46,052 nucleotides of DNA, taken from assembly GCA_937894465.1 (NCBI GenBank), contig CALCRE010000002.1, positions 1-46,052 of the forward strand, written 5' to 3'. The notes under the pieces were generated by a model. The model was given only the letters and a program-made list of their open reading frames with translations, ran no database searches and had not been told where the DNA came from. The translations under genes and the position numbers were made by a program. Shown here piece after piece: positions 35,160-43,806 of this stretch; within the stretch, counting starts at the first letter, position 1, and each line of letters begins with the position of its first letter. Origin of the DNA: an uncultured Clostridia bacterium. GTDB taxonomy: Bacteria > Bacillota > Clostridia > JAAYHZ01.

Positions 35160-36812
35160 TTAAATAAATTCTTGCAATCTTTTGTTGATTTCTTCCCTTT
35201 TGTTCAACAGCCATTCGGCTTCTTTGGGATATTCATCGAAAGTCAAAGGTTGATCCAAATCCTGTTCTAAAACTTTAATCAATTCATCCTTGCCGATATA
35301 TTCTCCTAATAAGTTCAATGCACTTAAATCTTGCAATGCTTCAAAGAATACTTCCAAACGAATGGATTCCAAAGGACCGTTAGCTCCCGGATATACCGAG
35401 TAGGCGTCTCCGGCAGGAACCCAGAAGCCACCGTCAGTGACGCGGAAAGGGTCGATGGGGTATCTGGAAAGATGAGAGTACCAGAAGTTGTATCCCCACT
35501 GTAAGAATCCTACGATGTCAAACTTGTACAGCTGCAATCCGATGATACGATTTCTTGCCGAGGGCATATCGATAAAACGGTTTGAAACCTTCTTGTATTG
35601 CCCGCAGCAGTAATATGTCCACAGATTCGGTACATTGTTATCTAAAAACGGTTTGATATGGTTGTTTGCAGGTATGGGGTTTTTCACCAAGCCCTTTTCA
35701 TAAAATGCATAATCACTTAATGCATCGATGATCGGGAAGCCTTCTAAATGTTTCTTCAATAGACCGCTTGCATTGGCATATGAATCCAAATGATTCTTGT
35801 TAGGTTCATCCGAGACATGGAAATAGCAACGCTCTTTCAGTCCGTTCTCCTTAATATATCCGATCAATGCCGGTAAGAAGCTGTCTAAAAAATCCTTGTA
35901 CTCTTCTCCGGCAGCATCGGTCTCCCAGCCGAATATCCTCTTGTAGACACCGTCTACCGTTGCCATGATCTTTGGAGCATGATATGCACCCCATTGTGTG
36001 AACAAATGGGAAATTTCAAAATATCCTACACCATTGTCATTACACATTTTTACCCATCTGGATAGCTTATCGAAACCAAAGTGATACGTGTCCCCTGTCT
36101 TTTCAACATCTACCAACTGAACAGTAGGACGTTCTCCGCCGACTGCAGTATCCAAAGGAGGTGTGAACACCGGCGTCAGGATCATATTGATCCCGTGTTC
36201 TACGGCTGTTTTTATGTATTTATTGATTAACTTCCAATGTTCCTCGCTGAATATATCCACCTTGTACCATGTAGCAATGCAATCCGAATGGAACCACTGG
36301 GTATTAACTAATTTCTGTTTCGGCAAACTCATTCCGATGATTTCAATTTCAAATATCTCTCTGCCCAACAAATCCCCTTCATTGGACTCAAAAATAACTT
36401 CGATGGTATATTTTCCAGGTACTACTTTTCCTTTCGGATCCACAGTGACCCACAAGCTCCGCCATTGTCCGGGCAATAAAGCCAGTCCGTCGGCACATAA
36501 GGGTTTCAACAAATCCGGATACAAACCGGGTGTTGCCCTTAATACATTGTCATCATGATCAAAATATACGGGCATTTCAACCGGAACCAGCTCCACGGTG
36601 CGTAGTGTAACTGAGGAAGCTATCTGACTGATCACGTGAAGGCGTATACCCTTTTTCAAAAATGCATTCCACCTATATGCCACTTGAAAAGCAAAAACTT
36701 CATTTGACAACATGGAACTTTTTTTTCTTTCGAACGCCACAGGCTCAGAATCCGGGAAAACCTTTTCCAATGAACTGACCAACCTTGTGTCTAACATGGT
36801 ATTTAAATTCAT
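35160..36812 (-). CDS. DUF4091-domain putative glycoside hydrolase
   Basis: A 550-residue protein. Residues 1-180 form a beta-rich domain; residues 190-480 form a TIM-barrel-like region with INMILTPVFTPPLD, YFEISHLFTQWG, CYFHVSDEPNK (acidic SDEP, probable catalytic or binding site) and FLQWGYNFWYSH, features I associate with DUF4091 proteins, which occur in polysaccharide clusters. No signal peptide is seen, so it acts inside the cell on imported material. AAGGAGAG precedes the ATG. It follows the DUF4015-like gene by 65 bases in the same direction and ends at the strong terminator. Activity unproven; a hexosaminidase-like or deglycosylating role is guessed from context. Confidence 0.75.
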   Translation of the reverse strand: MNLNTMLDTRLVSSLEKVFPDSEPVAFERKKSSMLSNEVFAFQVAYRWNAFLKKGIRLHVISQIASSVTLRTVELVPVEMPVYFDHDDNVLRATPGLYPDLLKPLCADGLALLPGQWRSLWVTVDPKGKVVPGKYTIEVIFESNEGDLLGREIFEIEIIGMSLPKQKLVNTQWFHSDCIATWYKVDIFSEEHWKLINKYIKTAVEHGINMILTPVFTPPLDTAVGGERPTVQLVDVEKTGDTYHFGFDKLSRWVKMCNDNGVGYFEISHLFTQWGAYHAPKIMATVDGVYKRIFGWETDAAGEEYKDFLDSFLPALIGYIKENGLKERCYFHVSDEPNKNHLDSYANASGLLKKHLEGFPIIDALSDYAFYEKGLVKNPIPANNHIKPFLDNNVPNLWTYYCCGQYKKVSNRFIDMPSARNRIIGLQLYKFDIVGFLQWGYNFWYSHLSRYPIDPFRVTDGGFWVPAGDAYSVYPGANGPLESIRLEVFFEALQDLSALNLLGEYIGKDELIKVLEQDLDQPLTFDEYPKEAEWLLNKREEINKRLQEFI

Positions 36813-36877
36813 TATAATACTCTCCTTGTGTTATAATTCATTATTTTAAGTATATCGATTTTATTAATTCAATACAA

Positions 36878-38296
36878 TTATTCAGCTTGACTTTCACTTG
36901 CGGCCTTTTCTGTTGTATCAGTATTTTGCTTAGATAAAAATGCTTCTTTAGGATAATTACTGTTATGATCCCATAAAATCCATTCCTCGTAGCCTGCATC
37001 ATAAACAGCTTGAATTTGTTGCCTAATTTGCTCAGGACCGTAATGCTGATAATACCCGCCGGGAAGATAAGATGCTGTGAATGCCTGAAGGTAAGGCCTT
37101 AAGTCGGCTTTGTAATTCTCAGTATTATCAAGCCTTTGCCTCATACGTAACAATGTTCCGTAAACAATCTCATACGGGTTCAAATCCGGTGCTTTATAAA
37201 GAACACCATTGAGGAAGGTTCCTGTTCCGTTACCCATTACCCTGCCGGTTTCATTGGCATAATGGGAGGGGTATACCATGGGGCATATGTAGTCGATATT
37301 CTTTCCAACCGTTTCAAGGTGCTGTCCGATATAGTTCCCATCTGATTCGCTTAATCCCACAATACCGAATATGTCAGCCGTCACTTTGACGCCGTAAGGT
37401 TTTAAAGCTTCTACAGCCATATCCAAAAAGGACTCGATGGCTTCAATCTTGGAGGGAAGGTTTTCCCCGTAATAATCTTTGCCGCCGGTGCCGGTGGGAA
37501 ACCGAATATAATCAAGCTGTATTTCGTCAAATCCTTTCTCTGCAGCTTCAACGGCCAAATCTAACAGATATTGTCTGGCATCCGGATGATAAGGATTCAA
37601 CCATGCAGTATTACCATTTTCCTTCCATAACGCTCCGCTTTGGGTTTGTATCGCTAACTCAGGCATTTTTACCGCCAAGTCGGGATCCCGAAAACACACC
37701 AGCCGACCGATGACATAAACATTATTTTCATGTAATTGGGAAATTATCGCTTCCGGGTCATAATGATGATAGGAAAGACCGAATTCCTTTGCATACCCTA
37801 CTTCCGATTTATAAAAGATAGGGCCGTCTTTAATATCAATGACCACAGCATTCAATTCTGTTGTTGAGGCCAAATCAATAATATGGTCAATGACACTAGG
37901 TGTTCCGGCGGCTCCCGCATTCAGATATACAGCCTTAGCGTTGATGTCTTTGGGGATCGGATATTCCGAACTCGGTTCAACCGTTTCCTTGACAATCGTC
38001 GTTTCACTTTCTATAACTTTAGTAGTTTCGCTCTCTTTTGTACTTGAGATTTCTGTTTGTTTTGTTTCAGTTGCTTCGGGTTTCGTACTTTCTTCTACAG
38101 GTTTGGTTGTTGTTTGTGGTGTGGTTTGCGCCGGAATTGTCTCAGGCGGTTTATCAGACGTTTGCTCTGTACCCGATGTTGTGGTTTGATGGTTGTCGCT
38201 TTCTATGTTCCTTCCGGGTAGAGCAACAGAAAGGGTTACCACCAAAACAATTGCTGCAACCCCCACAATGCCGAAAATCCATTTATTTCTACTCAT
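36878..38296 (-). CDS. Membrane-anchored putative glycoside hydrolase (DUF4015/COG1306)
   Basis: A 472-residue surface protein. The chosen ATG (GAGGATAGG upstream) gives a short basic start and one membrane anchor (WIFGIVGVAAIVLVVTLSVA). A Thr/Glu/Lys-rich stalk follows to about residue 110. The rest is a TIM-barrel region with KAVYLNAGAAG, VVIDIKDG, GFDEIQLDYIRFPTG (acidic D-Y-I-R-F-P, the hallmark of COG1306/DUF4015), VTADIFG and WILWDHNSNY at the end. COG1306 members are predicted glycosidases of unknown substrate. The stalk composition resembles that of the LysM protein. It is transcribed apart from GH20, since a terminator lies between, and probably with the DUF4091 gene. Confidence 0.82.
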   Translation of the reverse strand: MSRNKWIFGIVGVAAIVLVVTLSVALPGRNIESDNHQTTTSGTEQTSDKPPETIPAQTTPQTTTKPVEESTKPEATETKQTEISSTKESETTKVIESETTIVKETVEPSSEYPIPKDINAKAVYLNAGAAGTPSVIDHIIDLASTTELNAVVIDIKDGPIFYKSEVGYAKEFGLSYHHYDPEAIISQLHENNVYVIGRLVCFRDPDLAVKMPELAIQTQSGALWKENGNTAWLNPYHPDARQYLLDLAVEAAEKGFDEIQLDYIRFPTGTGGKDYYGENLPSKIEAIESFLDMAVEALKPYGVKVTADIFGIVGLSESDGNYIGQHLETVGKNIDYICPMVYPSHYANETGRVMGNGTGTFLNGVLYKAPDLNPYEIVYGTLLRMRQRLDNTENYKADLRPYLQAFTASYLPGGYYQHYGPEQIRQQIQAVYDAGYEEWILWDHNSNYPKEAFLSKQNTDTTEKAASESQAE

Positions 38297-38380
38297 CCTA
38301 TCCTCACATTCTCTTTGCTTTTGAAAATCTATCACCTTTTCTATCTATTATATATCAAAACGACAATATTACCAGACGCA

Positions 38381-38405
38381 AAAAAAGGAGCTTAGCTCCT
38401 TTTTT
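38381..38405 (-). terminator. Terminator after the GH20 gene
   Basis: An 11-bp perfect stem (AAAAAAGGAGC / GCTCCTTTTTT) with a 3-base loop. On the minus strand it starts 37 bases after the GH20 stop and ends in seven T. Confidence 0.9.
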
Positions 38406-38441
38406 AGTCATTTTGTTTAATGGTAACTCTGATTGCAATGA

Positions 38442-40652
38442 TTACCTTAAGGCCCTGAATGCTTGACTTTCAATTTCATGCATATCAGTGAAGTCCAAAG
38501 ATATTTCCGAAGGGTCGGTATCTGCAAGATAGCCTTCAAGATCCGCAAAGAACTGCATGGAAATGCTTTGATTCCTCAAATGACTTGCAAACAAGAATTC
38601 TTCCTTTGTTCTTTCCATTTGTGCCATCAGCGAAAGCCTCGCTAATTTGCGCTCACCGGCCAACTTTTTAATTTTGTCATACTTGTAGGGGCAGTCGGAA
38701 TCATTATGGTCAATCATCTGCAATATCGCTAAATAGTCTTCTGCTAAGCACAAATAATAATTGGCTTCGTATACGTAGCGCAATGCCATTTTCACATTGC
38801 ATCTAGCATCTTGTGCAATATCCTCAAAGAGTTCTTTTGCTTGTTTGGCCATGGATTGAATTTCTAAAAGGGCTTTTTCATATTGAGGTCTGCCGGATAG
38901 CAACACCGACACGGCTTCTCCGGGAAAATGCCTCGGATAAGGTTTACCTGCCCGTACATAGCTGTAAAAATAGTAGGACAAAGTGGAGAGCATAAAACGA
39001 TAATTGGAGACGATTGCATCACCGTTATCCAATTTCCCTTTTCGATCATCGGTAATCAGGTCAAATAAATCAAATGCTTTCTTCGCTTTTTCCCATTGAG
39101 GTCCAAAATAATGCTCTGCATAATGAAGTTTCATTTGCTCCAATGAACCGGTTCCTATGTAATTCCAGCTGTAATCCGCTTGGCATACATGATTTCGATC
39201 ATAGCTTTCATCCCATGCGGAATAGGATTGCATACCCTCAACTTCTTCCTCGTACCCCATGTCAGCCAACAGCTTGATGTTCTTCAAAGGATGAGTCAAT
39301 AAAGTCCAATGATAGTACCCATTCCAAGGTTTGACCGTTCGGCGTAATCCCAAATCAGGCCGAGTGGTTTGGAACATCAGGTTTTCTTTAAAAGCGGAAT
39401 AGGTCCACCAATCAATGACCACGACATCCGTTAAATCGTTTTCTCTTATTGCATTCATCATATCTTCGGTAGCGTCACCTTCAATGGAGCGGCCATGCCC
39501 TACCAGCATATCATGATACATATAGATGTTTTTCATGCCCCTTTTCTTCAAGTGATTCAACAGCTTGATAGCATGATCGATAAATAACTCCTTGCGGTTA
39601 ATGTCACGGCATTTCTCACATTTGCACCAAGGAGAGCGTATTCTGAAGATGTCTTCCGAATTCACAGCAATACCGTCCCAAACTTCATCTAAGCCCACAT
39701 GGAAGCTGTCTATTCCATTGGGAATCAAGTAACGGTCAATAATTTCATCATAAATATTGAACATCATCTCATAGGTTTCGGGGTTTGCAGTGCAAAAACC
39801 GGTCAATGTAGGTTCTCCGTTTTCATCCTTGGCCGAAACTTCCGGATATTGAGCAGGAATCAAAGTGTTATGTCCATAGGAATTGAACAATGGGAACACC
39901 GTTACGCCCTTAGTTTTTCCATAAGCAATCAGTTCCCCTAAAAAGTCTTGTTCGAACATAGGAGGTAAACACTCCCGGTCAACCCACTCGCTTTTTGTAG
40001 GTGAATAATATCTGGTAACAACCGGTGTCTTTAATTTAGGATATTTGTGAATGGGTACATAAAGGTATTCACTGACTCTGCCGTCATACTGCACACACCA
40101 GCATCCATAAACCGCTACAACCAATTGATTCATTTTCATTCCGGCCATATGATCCACCACATGTTTCCAATCTTCCAATGTCATCAGATTAGAACCATAT
40201 CGGCATTCCATAAAGTGTCCGCGAGTCTTCATATCCGGCCAATCGGTAACCTTCATATAGGGCAATGCCAATTTGTTATCCGCTAAAACCAAACATTGTT
40301 TTAATGTCAATGCACCGTAAAACAAACCTAGCTCGCCGTATCCTTCCAGAGTCACTCCATCGGAAGATACCTCCAAACAATAGCCTTGATCCGAGTTCTT
40401 CATGCCTGAAGGTGCTTTTCCCATTCCGATCCGGACAGGGATTTCTCCGGCGGCATCAAAAGCATTCACATTTAATACACCTGTCAGATGATCGGACAAC
40501 AAATCCAATGCGCCTTTCACACTCGATGCATCGGGTAAATCGCCGATTTCCAGCCTGTAGAACGCTGATCCGGGCTTTCCTAACACAACGTCTTCACCTT
40601 TCGAATATTCGAATTCTTGGGGTACAGGTAAAATTCGATTCTTGATATACAT
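38442..40652 (-). CDS. GH20 beta-N-acetylhexosaminidase
   Basis: Releases terminal N-acetyl-glucosamine or -galactosamine by substrate-assisted catalysis. The 736-residue protein has an N-terminal GH20b-like domain (about 1-130), then the barrel, opened by KTRGHFMECRYGSN. The catalytic pair is D322-E323 in FHVGLDEVWDG, with HVGLDE in place of the common HxGGDE. An intra-barrel cysteine set (WCKCEKCRD) follows, then VVIDWWTYSAF and a helical C-terminal part (520-736). No signal peptide: cytoplasmic. AAAGGAG lies six bases before the ATG. It is the third gene after isomerase and SGNH esterase, with a possible promoter of its own in the 169-base gap. The HVGLDE variant marks an uncommon branch of GH20. 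Confidence 0.85.
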   Translation of the reverse strand: MYIKNRILPVPQEFEYSKGEDVVLGKPGSAFYRLEIGDLPDASSVKGALDLLSDHLTGVLNVNAFDAAGEIPVRIGMGKAPSGMKNSDQGYCLEVSSDGVTLEGYGELGLFYGALTLKQCLVLADNKLALPYMKVTDWPDMKTRGHFMECRYGSNLMTLEDWKHVVDHMAGMKMNQLVVAVYGCWCVQYDGRVSEYLYVPIHKYPKLKTPVVTRYYSPTKSEWVDRECLPPMFEQDFLGELIAYGKTKGVTVFPLFNSYGHNTLIPAQYPEVSAKDENGEPTLTGFCTANPETYEMMFNIYDEIIDRYLIPNGIDSFHVGLDEVWDGIAVNSEDIFRIRSPWCKCEKCRDINRKELFIDHAIKLLNHLKKRGMKNIYMYHDMLVGHGRSIEGDATEDMMNAIRENDLTDVVVIDWWTYSAFKENLMFQTTRPDLGLRRTVKPWNGYYHWTLLTHPLKNIKLLADMGYEEEVEGMQSYSAWDESYDRNHVCQADYSWNYIGTGSLEQMKLHYAEHYFGPQWEKAKKAFDLFDLITDDRKGKLDNGDAIVSNYRFMLSTLSYYFYSYVRAGKPYPRHFPGEAVSVLLSGRPQYEKALLEIQSMAKQAKELFEDIAQDARCNVKMALRYVYEANYYLCLAEDYLAILQMIDHNDSDCPYKYDKIKKLAGERKLARLSLMAQMERTKEEFLFASHLRNQSISMQFFADLEGYLADTDPSEISLDFTDMHEIESQAFRALR

Positions 40653-40682
40653 GACATACTCCTTTAATAGGTTTCGGTTTAT

Positions 40683-40712
40683 ATTATCTTAATCTGTACA
40701 TATATTGCACAA
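40683..40712 (-). promoter_or_regulatory. Possible internal promoter before GH20
   Basis: On the minus strand TTGTGC (40707-40712) and GATAAT (40683-40688) are 18 bases apart, about 30 bases upstream of the GH20 start. The 169-base gap to the SGNH gene makes a separate promoter plausible. Confidence 0.4.
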
Positions 40713-40821
40713 ATCCTTGATCTATTTACTTGGTTATTCATTAAACAAGAGCAATTTTCACAGTTCCATAATAGCATAATTTTCTCTATAAAAACCAAAA
40801 ATTTTTTTAATTTATTTCCCT

Positions 40822-41916
40822 TTATTCCAAAAGAAATCCTTTAAAGTCCGTTAATTTAGAGCGTTCTGTATAAGCTTCAAGCCTGTGAAGCCCTAATTCG
40901 AGCATGCCCAAATCAGTCACTTGACCGGTGAGCTCTTTTTTTACACCGTTGACCTTTACATAAGTAATCGACTGATCGCTGTTCTTTACAGCTTTTAATT
41001 GTAACAATCTTTTTGCCCGGTTAAATATATACACACTTAAAATGTTCAAATCGTCAACATTATCTTTTTCATGTAGTACGTAAACTTTAAAACCATCATT
41101 ATTTACCTCGGGCATGGTCAACCAATCATCCGGTATACTTTTCCCTATTAATTGATTTGAGTGGTCAATTCGAACACTGTCCTCCACTCGGATGACTTGG
41201 GGATTGATCAATGAAAATAAGACATCCGCTTCGAATTGGTGACCGATATCTCCGAAATGGAGTCGATCAGGAATGATTGTTTTCAAACTGTGGGAAGAAT
41301 AAAGAAAAAATTCTTCAGTGAACCGGTTGACATCCAACAATTCCAAACCCATTTCAAGGGCCAATTCTTTTTTTACTTGGTTGGCAATAGTTTGAATCAG
41401 GACAGTTGTTCTTAACGGATATTGGGATGTGAAAATCGTCGTAACCCCCGGCTCCACAACAGCTTGGGTTGTCAATAAGAAGGGCTGAATACCATTGGTC
41501 AGACACATTTGAATAATTTTTTTGATGTTTTTCTTAAATGATTCCTTATATGATTTCACATCCTTAAAGAATAATCGATCATTAATCCCAAAGCTGATGC
41601 CAATCATCTTGACATCCTTGTAATGAGGATTTTCCAAAAATATATGATGGAAGTTTTGTTGACCCCAATTGGAATCCGTTCCGCTAAATCCGGCATTATA
41701 GATCCTAAGCTCATTGTTTCCGGTAGCCTCTTTTAATCTGTCCTCTAACTTTTTGCTATAAGCATTCGGGTTTAAACTGTCCTTTCCGAACTGATTTCGC
41801 TCGTAACCGGTGGTAGTATTACCGTCTGTGGTGCTGTCGCCAAAAAAAGCAATAGGGAATTTTTCGCCTGCATTCCATGACACCCAAGCATCATGCAAAT
41901 AAAAGATTCTTTCCAT
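40822..41916 (-). CDS. SGNH/GDSL-family hydrolase (putative carbohydrate esterase)
   Basis: A 364-residue esterase-type protein. The nucleophile block is IAFFGDSTTDGNTT (GDS, serine about residue 26), block III is MIGISFGINDRLF (GxND), and the catalytic D-x-x-H is in IPDRLHFGDIGH. The C-terminal 120 residues form a separate beta-rich domain. Members of this group remove acetyl groups from sugars. The chosen ATG has AAGAAGGA six bases upstream and starts 17 bases after the isomerase stop; an earlier ATG (41940) overlaps that gene and lacks a ribosome site. No signal peptide. With GH20 downstream, de-O-acetylation or deacetylation of an amino-sugar oligomer is a fair guess. Confidence 0.82.
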   Translation of the reverse strand: MERIFYLHDAWVSWNAGEKFPIAFFGDSTTDGNTTTGYERNQFGKDSLNPNAYSKKLEDRLKEATGNNELRIYNAGFSGTDSNWGQQNFHHIFLENPHYKDVKMIGISFGINDRLFFKDVKSYKESFKKNIKKIIQMCLTNGIQPFLLTTQAVVEPGVTTIFTSQYPLRTTVLIQTIANQVKKELALEMGLELLDVNRFTEEFFLYSSHSLKTIIPDRLHFGDIGHQFEADVLFSLINPQVIRVEDSVRIDHSNQLIGKSIPDDWLTMPEVNNDGFKVYVLHEKDNVDDLNILSVYIFNRAKRLLQLKAVKNSDQSITYVKVNGVKKELTGQVTDLGMLELGLHRLEAYTERSKLTDFKGFLLE

Positions 41917-41933
41917 TATATGTCCTTCTTTCC

Positions 41934-42773
41934 TCAACAAATTTCGTAATATCGCTTCATATTCCTCAACCCTTTTGCCAAGTTTTGAGGAAGAGCTTCA
42001 TTGATTCCGCATTCCATGGAGAAATATCCCGTATAACCGGATTGTTTTAATATATGAAATATTTTCGGAAATTCAATCACGCCGTAGCCGATGACGGTGT
42101 TGTATAGATAGTTTCCTTCTCTTGTCATCATCCATTCTTCACCCGGGTACAAGCCTCCCCCCGGCTTATATAAATAATCCTTTACATGGACATGTTTGAT
42201 CCTAGGTGCAAATCTTCCTATAAATGATTCCGGTCGTTGATCCACAAAGAAAATGTTACCTACATCCGCCACCAACCCGTAATTTGCGTAATTTAACCGC
42301 CCTGTCAACTCTTCAAAAAACTCAACTCCATTGGTTAAAAAGCCTTGGTTTTCATTCACGATTGTGATATCTCGCTCTTGGGCATAATCACACAATTGTA
42401 TAAGGCTGTCTACAATGTGCGAAATCGCTATTTCAAAAGAGATTCCCATATTGCAGTGTTTCATTACCGAGCCTAGTGTGTGGTGAAGAACTGTCGTACC
42501 CACAGCTTTTGCAACATCCACATAGCTTTTTAATCGGTTAATCTCTTCCGAGTTATCTTCTTGAATCAGATTTGCTCCTATAGATATACAACTGATGGAC
42601 AACCCCTTTTCAGCGGCGTATGTACCGATCCTCTTGGCTTTCTCCATATCCGGTGTGATCAATTCACAAGCCCTGTACAACTCAATTGCGTCAAAACCGG
42701 TCTTTACGGCATCATCAATTACGTTATAATAAGATTGACTTTTGCCAGGAAAAATAAACAGACTAGTTCTCAT
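41934..42773 (-). CDS. Sugar phosphate isomerase/epimerase (TIM barrel)
   Basis: A 279-residue xylose-isomerase-like barrel. Family features are the N-terminal FDAIELYRACEL, ITIVNENQGFL with a metal-ligand glutamate, GLVADVGNIFF, IKHVHVKDY and the final FSMECGINE glutamate. It probably isomerises or epimerises a keto/aldo sugar. It is the first gene of the isomerase-SGNH-GH20 group and differs from the second isomerase at 17.7 kb. The ribosome site is odd: GGAGG lies about 30 bases before the ATG, with a hairpin (ACAAAG / CTTTGT) between them and no better site closer in. Confidence 0.8.
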   Translation of the reverse strand: MRTSLFIFPGKSQSYYNVIDDAVKTGFDAIELYRACELITPDMEKAKRIGTYAAEKGLSISCISIGANLIQEDNSEEINRLKSYVDVAKAVGTTVLHHTLGSVMKHCNMGISFEIAISHIVDSLIQLCDYAQERDITIVNENQGFLTNGVEFFEELTGRLNYANYGLVADVGNIFFVDQRPESFIGRFAPRIKHVHVKDYLYKPGGGLYPGEEWMMTREGNYLYNTVIGYGVIEFPKIFHILKQSGYTGYFSMECGINEALPQNLAKGLRNMKRYYEIC

Positions 42774-43234
42774 GTCATATAATACAAAGAAAATTTCTTT
42801 GTTCCTCCATGAACAGTATAATAATTTCTTCTATAAGGTTAGCATGAAATCGTTACGTTTGCAATCGATACATCTAACCAACTCACGGTGAATTCATGAA
42901 GACATATAATGGTAACGATTTATACATAATTTTTTTAAGCTTGTTTCACAAACGGTGGAAATATATGTATTAGCGAATTCGCCGTGATGTTTGTAGAGCA
43001 AATTGCGATGTCTGTGATGGTTGCTAATAAAGGGTTACAAGGGACGGAAAAAGTACTTTCCCCCGGGAAAATACGGTGTTAAGCATGTTACGGACACATT
43101 TGAAAATGAAAAACATGATTTTCACCCCGGTGAAAAGATATAGGAAAAAACAAGAAAAAGGCTGAAATCCTTGTCTGTAGTGTATAATGGTAGTATCAAC
43201 AAAACAAAATACATCAAAGAAAGGGTTCAACCTT
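42774..43234. other. 460-base non-coding stretch with inverted repeats
   Basis: No convincing gene is present. A 10-bp perfect inverted repeat, AAATCGTTAC (42847-42856) and GTAACGATTT (42912-42921), lies upstream of the isomerase-SGNH-GH20 operon and could hold operators for a LacI-type regulator. A -10-like TATACT lies near 42817 on the minus strand. Two short GC-rich palindromes, TTTCCCCCGGGAAA (about 43061-43074) and TTTTCACC-CC-style stem closing with GGTGAAAA (about 43120-43137), precede the transposase fragment and may belong to its element's end. Confidence 0.5.
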
Positions 43235-43276
43235 ATGGCTATTATACCACAGATTGAAATATTTAATTTATTATAG
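43235..43276 (+). pseudogene. N-terminal scrap of a transposase
   Basis: Thirteen codons, MAIIPQIEIFNLL then TAG, preceded by AAAGAAAGGG. The start MAIIPQIxxF is one I associate with a clostridial DDE transposase family whose proteins begin this way. Homology stops abruptly and the next bases belong to a MATE transporter end, so this is an element cut off at its 5' end. Recognition rests on a short stretch. Confidence 0.4.
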
Positions 43277-43534
43277 TTGTTATCAATAGCCCGCCAGGGA
43301 CTGTTCTACATTCTACTTTTATTTCTGCTCAGCAGCCGTTTTTTATTCAAAGGTTTGCTTTGGGCACAGCCTATTTCGGATGCGATAACCCTTTCACTTG
43401 CGCTGGTGCTGCTTGTGTCTATTCTGAAGAAATATCAAAAGGACAAAAAAGAAACAAGTTCCGAGCCAATATCGCTTCAGCGTGACGGCATTTCTTGTGA
43501 AGTGACTGAGCGTCTTAGTTTAGATGAACATTGA
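43277..43534 (+). pseudogene. C-terminal fragment of a MATE efflux transporter
   Basis: About 80 residues remain: SIARQGLFYILLLFLLSS, then LLWAQPISDAITLSLALVLLVSIL and a charged tail. This is the last two membrane segments of a MATE (NorM/DinF-type) multidrug transporter, normally about 450 residues. The other ten segments are missing; no ATG or ribosome site precedes it, only a TTG at the junction with the transposase scrap. The gene cannot work. Confidence 0.75.
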
Positions 43535-43598
43535 TTTTTTGATTCGGTATTTTCACCTTGCACGTCGCAAAAGTGTCAGGTTGTAAACGCAAAGTCGC

Positions 43599-43754
43599 AT
43601 GACTGATATGGGCACATTCCTAAAAAAGCAAACCACCGCCCTTACCGAATACGATGAGCAGCTCGTCCGGCGGCTGATTGAAAAGGTTACCATATATGAG
43701 GACAAATTCATCGTGGAATTTAAGTCTGGTGTCACGGTGGATGTAAATACATAA
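43599..43754 (+). pseudogene. C-terminal fragment of a serine recombinase
   Basis: A 51-residue stretch, MTDMGTFLKKQTTALTEYDE then LVRRLIEKVTIYEDKFIVEF and KSGVTVDV, is the characteristic tail of large serine recombinases carried on clostridial transposons and conjugative elements (proteins of about 500-550 residues). The catalytic N-terminal resolvase domain is absent and a TAA lies in frame 15 bases before the ATG. It marks the past presence of an integrated mobile element. Confidence 0.8.
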
Positions 43755-43765
43755 GCTAAAAATAA

Positions 43766-43805
43766 ATAAGGCACCCTACGCGAATTTGAACGTAGAGTGC
43801 CTTAT
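43766..43805. terminator. Hairpin between recombinase and acetyltransferase remnants
   Basis: A 15-bp stem with one mismatch (ATAAGGCACCCTACG / CGTAGAGTGCCTTAT) and a 10-base loop. T-rich sequence follows on both strands, so it can end the minus-strand acetyltransferase gene and any plus-strand transcript. Confidence 0.8.
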
Positions 43806-43806
43806 A

